A DNA stretch of 10,773 bases, taken from Spirosoma sp. (GTDB lineage Bacteria > Bacteroidota > Bacteroidia > Cytophagales > Spirosomataceae). The notes beneath the pieces were generated by a model. The model did not search any database and was not told the origin of the DNA. It saw nothing but the letters and a program-made list of their open reading frames with translations. The stretch covers positions 1 to 10,773 of the forward strand of contig JAQBNX010000370.1 of the NCBI GenBank assembly GCA_028288385.1. Reading direction: 5' to 3'. This document shows, piece by piece, positions 1 to 6,677 of this stretch. A program made the position numbers and the translations under genes. The number at the start of each line of letters is the position of its first letter. Position 1 is the stretch's first letter.

Positions 1-1
1 C

Positions 2-592
2 AACGAGACAAAGACACTGCCGCTGGCTCCCAGAACGAAGGTTTATTTTGAGTCGTATTATCAACAAGTTCCCTCCAGACCCGGTCCTGCGGCTACGCCT
101 AATCCAGCAGCAAGTGCCAGTAAAGTGTTTGCCGATGATGCAAAAAAGTACAACCTGGAGTTTGTAAAAACACCCGAAGAGGCCGACGTAGTGCTACTCT
201 GGATTACACCCGGCAGCAAGTCGCTGTTTGCATCCGACGGATCACCGATTTACCTGTCCCTGTCGAAGAATCAGGTTGATGTCAGCTACATCAACGCGCT
301 CACGGCCAAAAAACCGACCATTCTGGCTATAAACTACACCAACCCCTGGGTGATTGACGAGGTGTATAATGCCACCACTCAGGGACGTATTAAAGGAATA
401 ATCGCTACGTTCGGCACCACCACCGATGCCCTGCTGGACATTGTAACGGGCAAGTTCAAACCGACCGGCAAAATGCCGTTTACGACACCCGTTTCGGAGG
501 CTGCCGTACAAGCCCAGAAAACCGACGTGCCGGGCTATTTGGAGGGTCCAGGCTACGCCTTATTAAAGTATGCCGAAGGTTTACATTATTAA
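2..592 (+). CDS. Glycoside hydrolase family 3 protein, C-terminal part (5' end outside window)
   Basis: The reading frame is open from the first complete codon of the window, so the gene starts upstream; about 196 residues are visible. They match the C-terminal alpha/beta sandwich domain of family 3 glycosidases (beta-glucosidase, beta-xylosidase or N-acetylglucosaminidase type). The visible marks are a strand like ADVVLLWITP, the segment KKPTILAINYTNPWVID, the block TGKFKPTGKMPFTTP where family members usually have GxxxPxGKLPxT, and the ending GYALLKYAEGLHY, close to the usual GYALFxFGxGLxY. The catalytic nucleophile domain lies outside the window, so substrate cannot be assigned. Such proteins are usually exported in Bacteroidota, but the signal peptide is not visible. 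A GTG at 125 is an internal codon, not a start. The stop is 7 bp before the next gene, which suggests co-transcription. Family call is good; specificity is unknown. Confidence 0.85.
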   Translation, partial: NETKTLPLAPRTKVYFESYYQQVPSRPGPAATPNPAASASKVFADDAKKYNLEFVKTPEEADVVLLWITPGSKSLFASDGSPIYLSLSKNQVDVSYINALTAKKPTILAINYTNPWVIDEVYNATTQGRIKGIIATFGTTTDALLDIVTGKFKPTGKMPFTTPVSEAAVQAQKTDVPGYLEGPGYALLKYAEGLHY

Positions 593-599
593 TTAGCCG

Positions 600-1940
600 A
601 TGAAGATTGTTCCCCAACTTACGGTAATCGAGGCCGCTACGTTAGTAAAAGACGGCGATACGCTATTGCAGGGGGGCTTTGGCATGACGGGCAACCCCGT
701 TCATCTCATGCACGCCCTGGCCGAAACCAGCATTAAAGACCTCACATTTGTCGGTAATAACGTGGGCGAAGTGGGGCTTGGGGGTGGCCGTTTATTAAGA
801 AATGGCCAAATCAAAAAAATGATTGGGTCATTCTTTACCTCCAATCCAGATGCAGTGAAGGCCGCTCAGAGTGGTCAGGTCGATTATGAACTCCTGCCTC
901 AGGGTACGCTTGCTGAAGCGATCCGGGCCGGGGGAGCTGGTATAGGTGGTTTTTACACGCCTACCTCGGCCGGAACACCGCTGGCCCAGGGTCGTGAAAT
1001 AAAGGAAATCGATGGCGTTGAGCATGTATTCATCAAAAGTATTCGGGGTCATGTGGCCTTTATCAGAGCCTGGCGAGCCGATACGGCAGGCAACCTGCAA
1101 TACCGCATGACAGAAAACAACTTTAATAAGGCAATGGCTACGGCCGCTGATATCGTTATTGTTGAAGTAGAAGAAATTGTCCCTGTCGGTCAAATTGCGC
1201 CGGAAGCCGTGCATACACCTGGTTGCTTCGTTGATTACCTGGTGCAGGCTACCCTGTCGCTGGACGATTTGGGCAGTTCAGCTTCCGTGTCGGCATCCAA
1301 AAAGGTGGACGAGGTCAGGATGAACATGGCCCGCCGAGCCTTAGCCGAATTGAAAAAAGGGGATGTAGTTAATTTGGGTATTGGCATTCCCACCTTAGTG
1401 GCCGACTTGATTACCGATGAGCACGGCATCATTCTGCACACCGAGAATGGCATGCTGGGCGTTGGACCAGTACCGGCCGATGGTGGGGGAGCGATGGATT
1501 ATCCGGTCAATGCTGGAAAAATACCGGTAACGGCCCTGAAGGGAAGCTCCTATTTCGACAGTGCCGATTCGTTTGCCATGATTCGGGGTGGCCATGTCGA
1601 CGTAGCCATTATGGGCGGTCTGGAGGTAGATGAAGCGGCTAACTTAGCCAACTGGGCTGTTCCAGGTAAACCCCTGCTGGGCGTTGGAGGAGCCATGGAT
1701 CTAGCGAAGGGAGCCAAACGGCTGATAATTACGATGACCCACACGAACCCCGACGGTTCGCCCAAGATTGTTCCACAGTGTCTTCTGCCACTAACAGCAA
1801 CCGGAGTCGTAGACATGATTATTACGGATTTAGCCGTATTTGCCTATCCTGCCGGTCAGTTAACACTGCTGGAACTGATGCCGGGCGCTACGCTGGATGA
1901 AGTACGGGCTAAAACAAGTGCCCTGTTTGTAGGCCCATAA
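600..1940 (+). CDS. Fused 3-oxoacid CoA-transferase (A+B subunits), probably 3-oxoadipate CoA-transferase
   Basis: This 446-residue protein joins both halves of a class I CoA-transferase. The A half (about 1-220) has the glycine-rich GGFGMTGNP stretch near residue 25 and PQGTLAEAIRAGGAGIGGFY near 100. A short Ser/Ala linker (about 225-235) leads to the B half (about 239-446) with GIGIPTLVAD and the catalytic motif TENGMLGVG, where E282 should form the glutamyl-CoA intermediate. Such enzymes move CoA from succinyl-CoA to a 3-oxoacid in the cytoplasm. Many bacteria encode the halves as two genes (pcaIJ, scoAB, atoDA); the fused form resembles mammalian SCOT. The PcaF-like thiolase 12 bp downstream favours 3-oxoadipate over acetoacetate, but that is inference from context. 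No Shine-Dalgarno is seen before the ATG. Family is near certain; substrate is moderate. Confidence 0.9.
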   Translation: MKIVPQLTVIEAATLVKDGDTLLQGGFGMTGNPVHLMHALAETSIKDLTFVGNNVGEVGLGGGRLLRNGQIKKMIGSFFTSNPDAVKAAQSGQVDYELLPQGTLAEAIRAGGAGIGGFYTPTSAGTPLAQGREIKEIDGVEHVFIKSIRGHVAFIRAWRADTAGNLQYRMTENNFNKAMATAADIVIVEVEEIVPVGQIAPEAVHTPGCFVDYLVQATLSLDDLGSSASVSASKKVDEVRMNMARRALAELKKGDVVNLGIGIPTLVADLITDEHGIILHTENGMLGVGPVPADGGGAMDYPVNAGKIPVTALKGSSYFDSADSFAMIRGGHVDVAIMGGLEVDEAANLANWAVPGKPLLGVGGAMDLAKGAKRLIITMTHTNPDGSPKIVPQCLLPLTATGVVDMIITDLAVFAYPAGQLTLLELMPGATLDEVRAKTSALFVGP

Positions 1941-1952
1941 ACTCAATACTCA

Positions 1953-3161
1953 ATGAACGAAGCTTATATCATCGACGCCATACGAACACCCATTGGCAGC
2001 TTTGGGGGTAGTCTTTCAAGTGTCCGGGCCGATGACCTGGCCGCGCTCCCAATTAAAGAATTACTCAAACGAAACCCCACCCTGCCACCCGACGTCATCG
2101 ACGACGTCTTGTTAGGGTGTCATAACCAGGCCGGAGAAGACAACCGCAACGTAGCCCGCATGGCTCTGCTGCTGGCCGGGTTACCTTATACGGTGCCAGG
2201 GGAAACAATCAACCGGCTCTGTTCATCGGGGATGTCGGCTGTGATTCATGCCAACCGGGCCATCAAAGCGGGTGATGGCGAGGTGTTCATCGCGGGTGGC
2301 ATGGAGCACATGACCCGTGGGCCTTGGGTGATTTCAAAAACGACCAAAGCCTTCGGCAATGATGCCCAGATGTTCGACTCCAGTTTTGGCTGGCGTTTTA
2401 TAAATCCACAAATGCGCGATATGTATGGGGTCGATGCCATGGGAGTGACGGCCGAGAACCTGGCCGAGCTATACCACATCAGCCGCGAAGACCAGGATTT
2501 GTTTGCTTATACAACCCAGCAGAAAACTGCTAAGGCGCAACAGTCAGGTCGGTTGGCCCAGGAGATCATGGAGGTTGAAATTCCGGTGAAAAAAGGAAAC
2601 CCTACCCTCTTCAGCCAGGATGAATTCGTAAAACCCAATACCACAACTGAAGGACTGGCGGCTCTAAAACCGGCCTTTAAAAAAGATGGAAGCGTAACGG
2701 CGGGTAACTCGGCTGGCTTAAATGACGGAGCGGCTGCCATGTTGATAGCCACTGAAGCGGCCGCAAACCGCTATCAATTAAAGCCCCAGGCTCGCATTGT
2801 CGCATCGGCTGTTGTTGGCGTTGAACCGCGTATCATGGGCATTGGCCCGGTCCCCGCCACCCAAAAAGTGCTGCAAAAAGCCGGTTTGCGGCTGGACGAC
2901 ATGGACGTAATTGAATTTAATGAAGCCTTTGCGGCCCAGTCGCTGGCCTGTATCCGGCAGTTGGGATTGGCTGATAACGATCCCCGCATCAATCCGAACG
3001 GAGGAGCTATTGCCCTGGGTCATCCACTGGGTATGTCCGGCACGCGGTTAGTGCAAACCGCCGTGCTTGAATTACAGCAACAACAAAAACGGTACGCCCT
3101 GGCTACGCTGTGTGTTGGTGTGGGCATGGGCTACGCCGTGGTGCTGGAACGTGTGAGTTGA
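1953..3161 (+). CDS. pcaF: Thiolase, probably 3-oxoadipyl-CoA thiolase (PcaF/PaaJ type)
   Basis: This 402-residue protein has the length and all landmarks of a class II (degradative/biosynthetic) thiolase. The nucleophilic cysteine is C90 in INRLCSSGMSA. NEAFA lies at 323-327, the general-base histidine is H357 in GGAIALGHPLGMSG, and the second catalytic cysteine is C387 in CVGVGMG. PcaF-like signatures separate it from plain acetoacetyl-CoA thiolases: IIDAIRTPIGSFGG at the start, GEDNRNVARMALLLAGLP near 61-78, and GWRFINPQM followed by YGVDAM near 146-163. The expected reaction is 3-oxoadipyl-CoA + CoA to succinyl-CoA + acetyl-CoA, the last step of aromatic (protocatechuate/catechol) or phenylacetate degradation. 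It follows the CoA-transferase by 12 bp, so the two should be one transcript catalysing consecutive steps. No ring-cleavage genes are in the window. The gene symbol is a resemblance-based assignment. Confidence 0.88.
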   Translation: MNEAYIIDAIRTPIGSFGGSLSSVRADDLAALPIKELLKRNPTLPPDVIDDVLLGCHNQAGEDNRNVARMALLLAGLPYTVPGETINRLCSSGMSAVIHANRAIKAGDGEVFIAGGMEHMTRGPWVISKTTKAFGNDAQMFDSSFGWRFINPQMRDMYGVDAMGVTAENLAELYHISREDQDLFAYTTQQKTAKAQQSGRLAQEIMEVEIPVKKGNPTLFSQDEFVKPNTTTEGLAALKPAFKKDGSVTAGNSAGLNDGAAAMLIATEAAANRYQLKPQARIVASAVVGVEPRIMGIGPVPATQKVLQKAGLRLDDMDVIEFNEAFAAQSLACIRQLGLADNDPRINPNGGAIALGHPLGMSGTRLVQTAVLELQQQQKRYALATLCVGVGMGYAVVLERVS

Positions 3162-3266
3162 TACTATATAAAGGTTATTAAGTGATGTTTAGCAATGTCT
3201 CGCCAGGGAATCGTACAAGGTGAAAGCTCTTTACTAGATTCAGGTGAGTAGATAAACAGTTATTTC

Positions 3267-3347
3267 AACAAACAGCCCTGCTTACGACTCGAAAAGTCAC
3301 GTTTAGATTAGATGTAGCTTTTCGAGTCGTAAGCAGGGCTGTTTGTT
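3267..3347. terminator. Perfect 30-bp inverted repeat with 21-nt loop, likely bidirectional terminator
   Basis: Positions 3267-3296 are exactly reverse-complementary to 3318-3347, with loop 3297-3317. The stem has a GC-rich centre (GCCCTGC / GCAGGGC) and A/T-rich ends, with TGTTTGTT leaving the stem on the + strand and a similar run on the - strand. It begins about 105 bp after the thiolase stop, so it can end that transcript. The stem is much longer than an ordinary intrinsic terminator, and no long U-run follows, so a mobile or recombination-related palindrome is also possible. Confidence 0.6.
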
Positions 3348-3699
3348 ATGGGGACTGGTTTTAATTTCGCCCATTACTGAACACACTTATCCCGGTCTAT
3401 AGCAAAATAAATACGACTACTACGTGATGGCGGGACGACATTCGAAGCAGGTGTCCCTGCGAGAATGCGACATTTTTGTGAGCCGTTAACTACACGGGAG
3501 GGAGGCTTACTTAGACAAGTGTAGCGTATCAATTCAGCAACTACCTCTTATAGGGCCTATCGACAGCATAGACACGCCATAAATACCCTATTGGGCGTAT
3601 GTCTTCAGCGGGAGTGTCTGATTTGATGTTATCAATTATTTAGCAAAATTTTTCACCAGCTCTGTAATGTTTTCAGCGCCTGGTCGTCTTTGCACTGAC
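3348..3699. other. Intergenic region upstream of the ECF sigma gene; no gene seen
   Basis: No convincing coding frame is present on either strand. Two weak stem-loops can be drawn. One is 3439-3467 (5 + 5 bp with a GCAGG/CCTGC inner helix and a TGTC loop), followed by CATTTTTG at 3471-3478. The other is 3571-3603 (8 bp with a 2-nt bulge: GAC+ACGCC against GGCGT+GTC, 15-nt loop), ending about 100 bp before the chosen sigma start. The promoter of the sigma operon must lie here, but I could not find a good match to the Bacteroidota TTTG / TAnnTTTG pattern. Confidence 0.4.
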
Positions 3700-4218
3700 A
3701 TGGACCTACTCGCCTTCAAGCAACGGATTCTACCCGTCCAGAATCGACTCTTCCGGTTGGCTACGATGTTTCTTCGCAACCGCGAAGATGCCGAAGATGC
3801 CTTACAGGATGTGCTGATGCGGCTGTGGACCAACCGTCAACAACTGGAAACCTATCAGAGCGTAGAAGCTTTAGCCGTACAAATGACCAAAAATTTGTGC
3901 TTGGATCGGCTTAAGGCACATGCCCGCCAGAAAGCAGTTGATCAAGTGGATATGGGTAACGTAGTGGCAGAACAGCTTTCGCCCCATCGGCAAACCGAAC
4001 TGGCCGACAGTGTGGATCTGATCCGGCGACTAATGAACGAATTGCCCGATGCCCAGAAACTTGTGCTCCATCTGCGCGATGTGGAGGAGTATTCCTTCGA
4101 AGAAATTGAACAGGTAACCGGGCTTTCGATCAATACCATCCGCGTTACGTTGTCACGGGCACGGCAACGTCTGCGGGACGGATACCTAAAACTAAACGAT
4201 TATGAAGCCGAATATTGA
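3700..4218 (+). CDS. ECF-type RNA polymerase sigma factor
   Basis: This is a 172-residue sigma-70 family protein of the extracytoplasmic-function class, which has only regions 2 and 4. Region 2 covers about 5-75 and includes the core-binding segment REDAEDALQDVLMRLW (28-43). Region 4 covers about 112-160, with LPDAQKLVLHLRDVEEYSFEEIEQVTGLS and the helix-turn-helix ending INTIRVTLSRARQRLR, which would read the -35 element. An upstream in-frame ATG at 3667 would add 11 residues (MFSAPGRLCTD). I prefer 3700 because MDLLAFKQRILPVQNRLFRLA begins where homologous sigma factors normally begin; neither start has a clear ribosome binding site. The 3' end overlaps the next gene by 17 nt, which points to coupled translation with its putative anti-sigma. 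It should direct polymerase to promoters of an envelope-related regulon, possibly including its own operon. Confidence 0.93.
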   Translation: MDLLAFKQRILPVQNRLFRLATMFLRNREDAEDALQDVLMRLWTNRQQLETYQSVEALAVQMTKNLCLDRLKAHARQKAVDQVDMGNVVAEQLSPHRQTELADSVDLIRRLMNELPDAQKLVLHLRDVEEYSFEEIEQVTGLSINTIRVTLSRARQRLRDGYLKLNDYEAEY

Positions 4219-4993
4219 CGAGTTGCTAACCCGCTATTATGAGGGCGAAACAACCCTGGACGAAGAAAAACAACTGCGCGACTTCTTTCGTCATCCCGAG
4301 CGGGTGCCTGACCATTTACGGCAACACGCTGCGCTGTTTCACTACGTAGCAGACGCGCAACTCCAACAGCCATCGGCCGATTTCGTCGCCAACATGGATC
4401 ACAAAATGGGGCCTCACCCAGTCGGGAGAATACGGCAACTCACGAGTTGGGGCATGCAGCTGGCCGCCGGAGTAGCGATTTTGCTGATTGGCTTCGTGGG
4501 TGGACGGTTCTATAGTCGTTGGCAACCAAATGCAACAGACCCCTCAGTGCTGGCCGCGAATAATGAACCGGAGGCTGCATCCATGAAAAAAGCCCTGGCA
4601 TTTGGCACCATGACGCAGACTTCGGCCAGCGACCGGATTCTGGCCGTTAATCAGAGTTATGAACTCGACCAGGCTGACCGCGAGATTACCCAATTGCTCA
4701 TAAACACGCTCAACCACGATGCTAACGTAAACGTAAGGCTAGCGGCCTGCCAGGCCCTGCTGCGCTTCGAGCGGGAAGAAGGCGTCCGTGAAGCCTTAAT
4801 TCAGTCCTTGCGGATTCAGAAAGACCCAAACGTGCAACTTACGCTCATTGAAGCGCTGGTTGCCATGAAAGAAAAACGAGCCACCACCCACATGCAGTGG
4901 CTGGCCCGCAATAAGCAGGTGCTGGAAATAGTCAGGCTCAAGGCCGAAGAAGGAGCCGGCACTTTAACCAACGTATCCAATTCTCCTTCGTAA
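4202..4993 (+). CDS. Membrane-anchored putative anti-sigma factor with C-terminal HEAT-like repeats
   Basis: This 263-residue protein has three visible parts. Residues 1-55 form a short helical cytoplasmic region starting NIDELLTRYYEGETTLDEE, a pattern common in Bacteroidota proteins encoded beside ECF sigma factors and likely to bind the sigma factor. It lacks the His/Cys zinc ligands of classic ZAS domains: there is no cysteine before residue 183. Residues about 83-104 (WGMQLAAGVAILLIGFVGGRFY) are a single membrane segment. The rest should lie in the periplasm. Residues about 160-230 contain two helical hairpins resembling HEAT repeats (NVNVRLAACQALLRF and NVQLTLIEALVAM, each followed by charged residues), which usually bind proteins. 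It is not FecR-like. The 17-nt overlap with the sigma gene strongly supports a sigma/anti-sigma pair. The function is inferred from position and layout, not proven. Confidence 0.8.
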   Translation: MKPNIDELLTRYYEGETTLDEEKQLRDFFRHPERVPDHLRQHAALFHYVADAQLQQPSADFVANMDHKMGPHPVGRIRQLTSWGMQLAAGVAILLIGFVGGRFYSRWQPNATDPSVLAANNEPEAASMKKALAFGTMTQTSASDRILAVNQSYELDQADREITQLLINTLNHDANVNVRLAACQALLRFEREEGVREALIQSLRIQKDPNVQLTLIEALVAMKEKRATTHMQWLARNKQVLEIVRLKAEEGAGTLTNVSNSPS

Positions 4994-5016
4994 CACGTCT
5001 TAATTCTTTTGCAACC

Positions 5017-5793
5017 ATGAAAAAAATGCTGTTAGTAGGCCTAAGCTGCCTATGCCAATGGACTGTGCTGTATGCCCAGGAGTACAAAACAAAACTGGCC
5101 AATAAAGGTGACCAGAAAGTGACAATTATGGTCGATGCCTCGAACCTGAAAATTGAGGGTTACAACGGCAATGAGGTAATCATACAAACCTCCGCAAAAA
5201 TGGAAGCAACTCCCGAACGCGCCAAAGGACTTCGCCCGCTATACAACTCGGCCGTTGATAACACTGGAATCGGACTGGCCGTAACGGCCGAAAGTGGCGG
5301 TATTCGGATTGAAAAAGCCTCGCGCCAGAACATGCCCTACACGATTCGTGTACCCCAGAAAGCCGCTATTTTGTACGAACAAACCAACTGGGGCCGTGGA
5401 GACGTAACGGTTCAGAACGTTGAGGGCGATCTTGAAATCCGTACAAAAAACGGCGGTATCAGCCTGCTGAACGTAACGGGTCCGGTGGTGGCTAATACAA
5501 CCAACGGCGAAGTAAAAGTCGTCTATACTACGCTGAATCAGAGTAAGCCAACCGCTATTTCGACCATTAGCGGAGCCATTGACGTAACGCTGCCCGCATC
5601 GACCAAAGCCAATCTAAAACTAAGCTCGATTAATGGGGAAATGTATACCGACTTTGATCTGGGGCAGACTAAAAAAGACGGCCTTACCCGCATGGGGGGC
5701 GGCCATATGATCAACGGCACAACGAACGGTGGCGGTGTAGACCTGCAGCTGAAAACCATCAGCAGCGACATCTTTATCCGTAAACAGAAATAA
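5017..5793 (+). CDS. Secreted DUF4097-like beta-repeat protein, first of two paralogues
   Basis: This 258-residue protein has an N-terminal signal peptide (MKKMLLVGLSCLCQWTVLYAQ). Cleavage after A20 is most likely; a lipobox reading at C11 is possible but less convincing because the hydrophobic stretch continues past it. The mature part is a series of short beta strands spaced by NG/SG turns (NGGISLLNVTGPV, NGEVKVVY, SGAIDVTLP, NGEMYTDFD), typical of DUF4097/adhesin-like beta-solenoid proteins found near envelope regulators. No catalytic motif is recognisable. It starts 23 bp after the anti-sigma gene and precedes a related gene by 33 bp, so the three are probably co-transcribed. Likely location is the periplasm or outer surface. 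A structural or sensory role is inferred from context; the exact function is unknown. Confidence 0.78.
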   Translation: MKKMLLVGLSCLCQWTVLYAQEYKTKLANKGDQKVTIMVDASNLKIEGYNGNEVIIQTSAKMEATPERAKGLRPLYNSAVDNTGIGLAVTAESGGIRIEKASRQNMPYTIRVPQKAAILYEQTNWGRGDVTVQNVEGDLEIRTKNGGISLLNVTGPVVANTTNGEVKVVYTTLNQSKPTAISTISGAIDVTLPASTKANLKLSSINGEMYTDFDLGQTKKDGLTRMGGGHMINGTTNGGGVDLQLKTISSDIFIRKQK

Positions 5794-5826
5794 GGCATTT
5801 TCTTTCACTTTATTCCGGCTCTTTCC

Positions 5827-6525
5827 ATGAAAACTATTCTGCTTCTGTTACTGGCTTTGTTTCTGATGAAACCCGCATTTTCTCAGAAAATCATTACCAA
5901 AACGCTGCCGCTGGCGGCCGACCAGGCCGTTCATCTCAACCTGAAATTCGGCGACGATATTCGGGTACGTTACTGGGATAAGTCAGATGTGTCGGTCAGG
6001 ATTGCCGCTACGATAAACGACGGAAAACTTAATGATGCCTTACGGGTCGAAACGGCATCGACTGCCAAAGCTGTGAGCCTAAACACCGACTTTGACTCAG
6101 AACTGATCAAACAGGGAAAAGCGGAAGACTGCCCCGGCAGCAAATCGACCTGGCGAACCGAGCGCAACGGTGATTCTTATTCGGTTTGCAGCACAATTAA
6201 TTATGAAATTTTTCTGCCCAGAAAGGCAGCCCTGCGCCTTGAGACCATCAACGGTAACATCGATATTCAGGGTTCTAATGGTCCCGTCTGGGCAAAGTCC
6301 ATCAGTGGCTTTGTAGACATGAGCTGGCCGGGTTCAAAAGGGGCTAACGTAGCGATGAAAACGATTACGGGCGAAGTCTATTCCGATCTGGCGATTGACT
6401 TCAATGGCAAGCGTCAGAAGAATCCGCTGGTGGGCTATATGCTGGAAGGAACCGTGCTCAGTGGCGGCCCGGAAGTACGGCTGGAGTCGATCAGCAACAA
6501 TATTTTTCTCCGGAAAGAAAAATAA
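5827..6525 (+). CDS. Secreted DUF4097-like beta-repeat protein, second of two paralogues
   Basis: This 232-residue protein has a clean signal peptide (MKTILLLLLALFLMKPAFSQ) with predicted cleavage at S19/Q20. The mature part has the same style of beta strands and NG/SG turns as the upstream gene (LRLETINGNIDIQGSNGPV, SGFVDMSWPGS, TGEVYSDLAIDF). It closes with the same kind of tail: SISNNIFLRKEK here against TISSDIFIRKQK in its neighbour. This shared order suggests an old tandem duplication. Unlike the first copy, it carries two cysteines in the mature chain, C102 and C121, which could form a periplasmic disulfide. The gene is in the operon-like run behind the sigma and anti-sigma genes. Its biochemical role is unknown; a partner or ligand for the membrane anti-sigma or the outer-membrane receptor is speculation. 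Confidence 0.78.
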   Translation: MKTILLLLLALFLMKPAFSQKIITKTLPLAADQAVHLNLKFGDDIRVRYWDKSDVSVRIAATINDGKLNDALRVETASTAKAVSLNTDFDSELIKQGKAEDCPGSKSTWRTERNGDSYSVCSTINYEIFLPRKAALRLETINGNIDIQGSNGPVWAKSISGFVDMSWPGSKGANVAMKTITGEVYSDLAIDFNGKRQKNPLVGYMLEGTVLSGGPEVRLESISNNIFLRKEK

Positions 6526-6561
6526 GTTGGCCCCTGCTGGCAGCGCGCTGCAACGGTTTAG

Positions 6562-6630
6562 GTTTTATCGTCTCTTTGGATAAAACGATCAAAAAGCCTT
6601 TTTACTCAGCCTGAATTTTTAGAAAAGGCT
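6562..6630 (+). other. Two weak stem-loops between the DUF4097 pair and the receptor gene
   Basis: In the 152-bp gap, GTTTTATC (6562-6569) pairs with GATAAAAC (6579-6586) around a 9-nt loop, and AGCCTTTT (6595-6602) pairs with AAAAGGCT (6623-6630) around a 20-nt loop. Either could be a partial terminator or an mRNA processing/stability element that sets receptor expression apart from the upstream genes. The stems are short and A/T-rich, so the call is weak. I found no clear promoter in the gap. Confidence 0.3.
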
Positions 6631-6677
6631 GGTCTGCGCCTTTCCGGTCCCCTTAACAACCATTTGTCAGCCTTATT

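Noticed and set aside
828..1214. 128-residue minus-strand ORF inside the CoA-transferase gene
   Set aside because: It overlaps an unambiguous plus-strand enzyme gene and shows no domain of its own.
3550..3591. ATAGGG / CCCTAT inverted repeat as an operator
   Set aside because: Only 6 bp paired over a 30-nt spacer in A/T-rich DNA; expected by chance.
3667..3699. Upstream ATG as start of the sigma factor
   Set aside because: The 11 added residues do not resemble the start of ECF sigma factors, and the alternative at 3700 fits the family; kept only as an alternative.
6540..6551. GCAGCGCGCTGC 12-bp palindrome after the second DUF4097 gene
   Set aside because: Short, without a neighbouring promoter or known operator motif; nothing supports a binding site.
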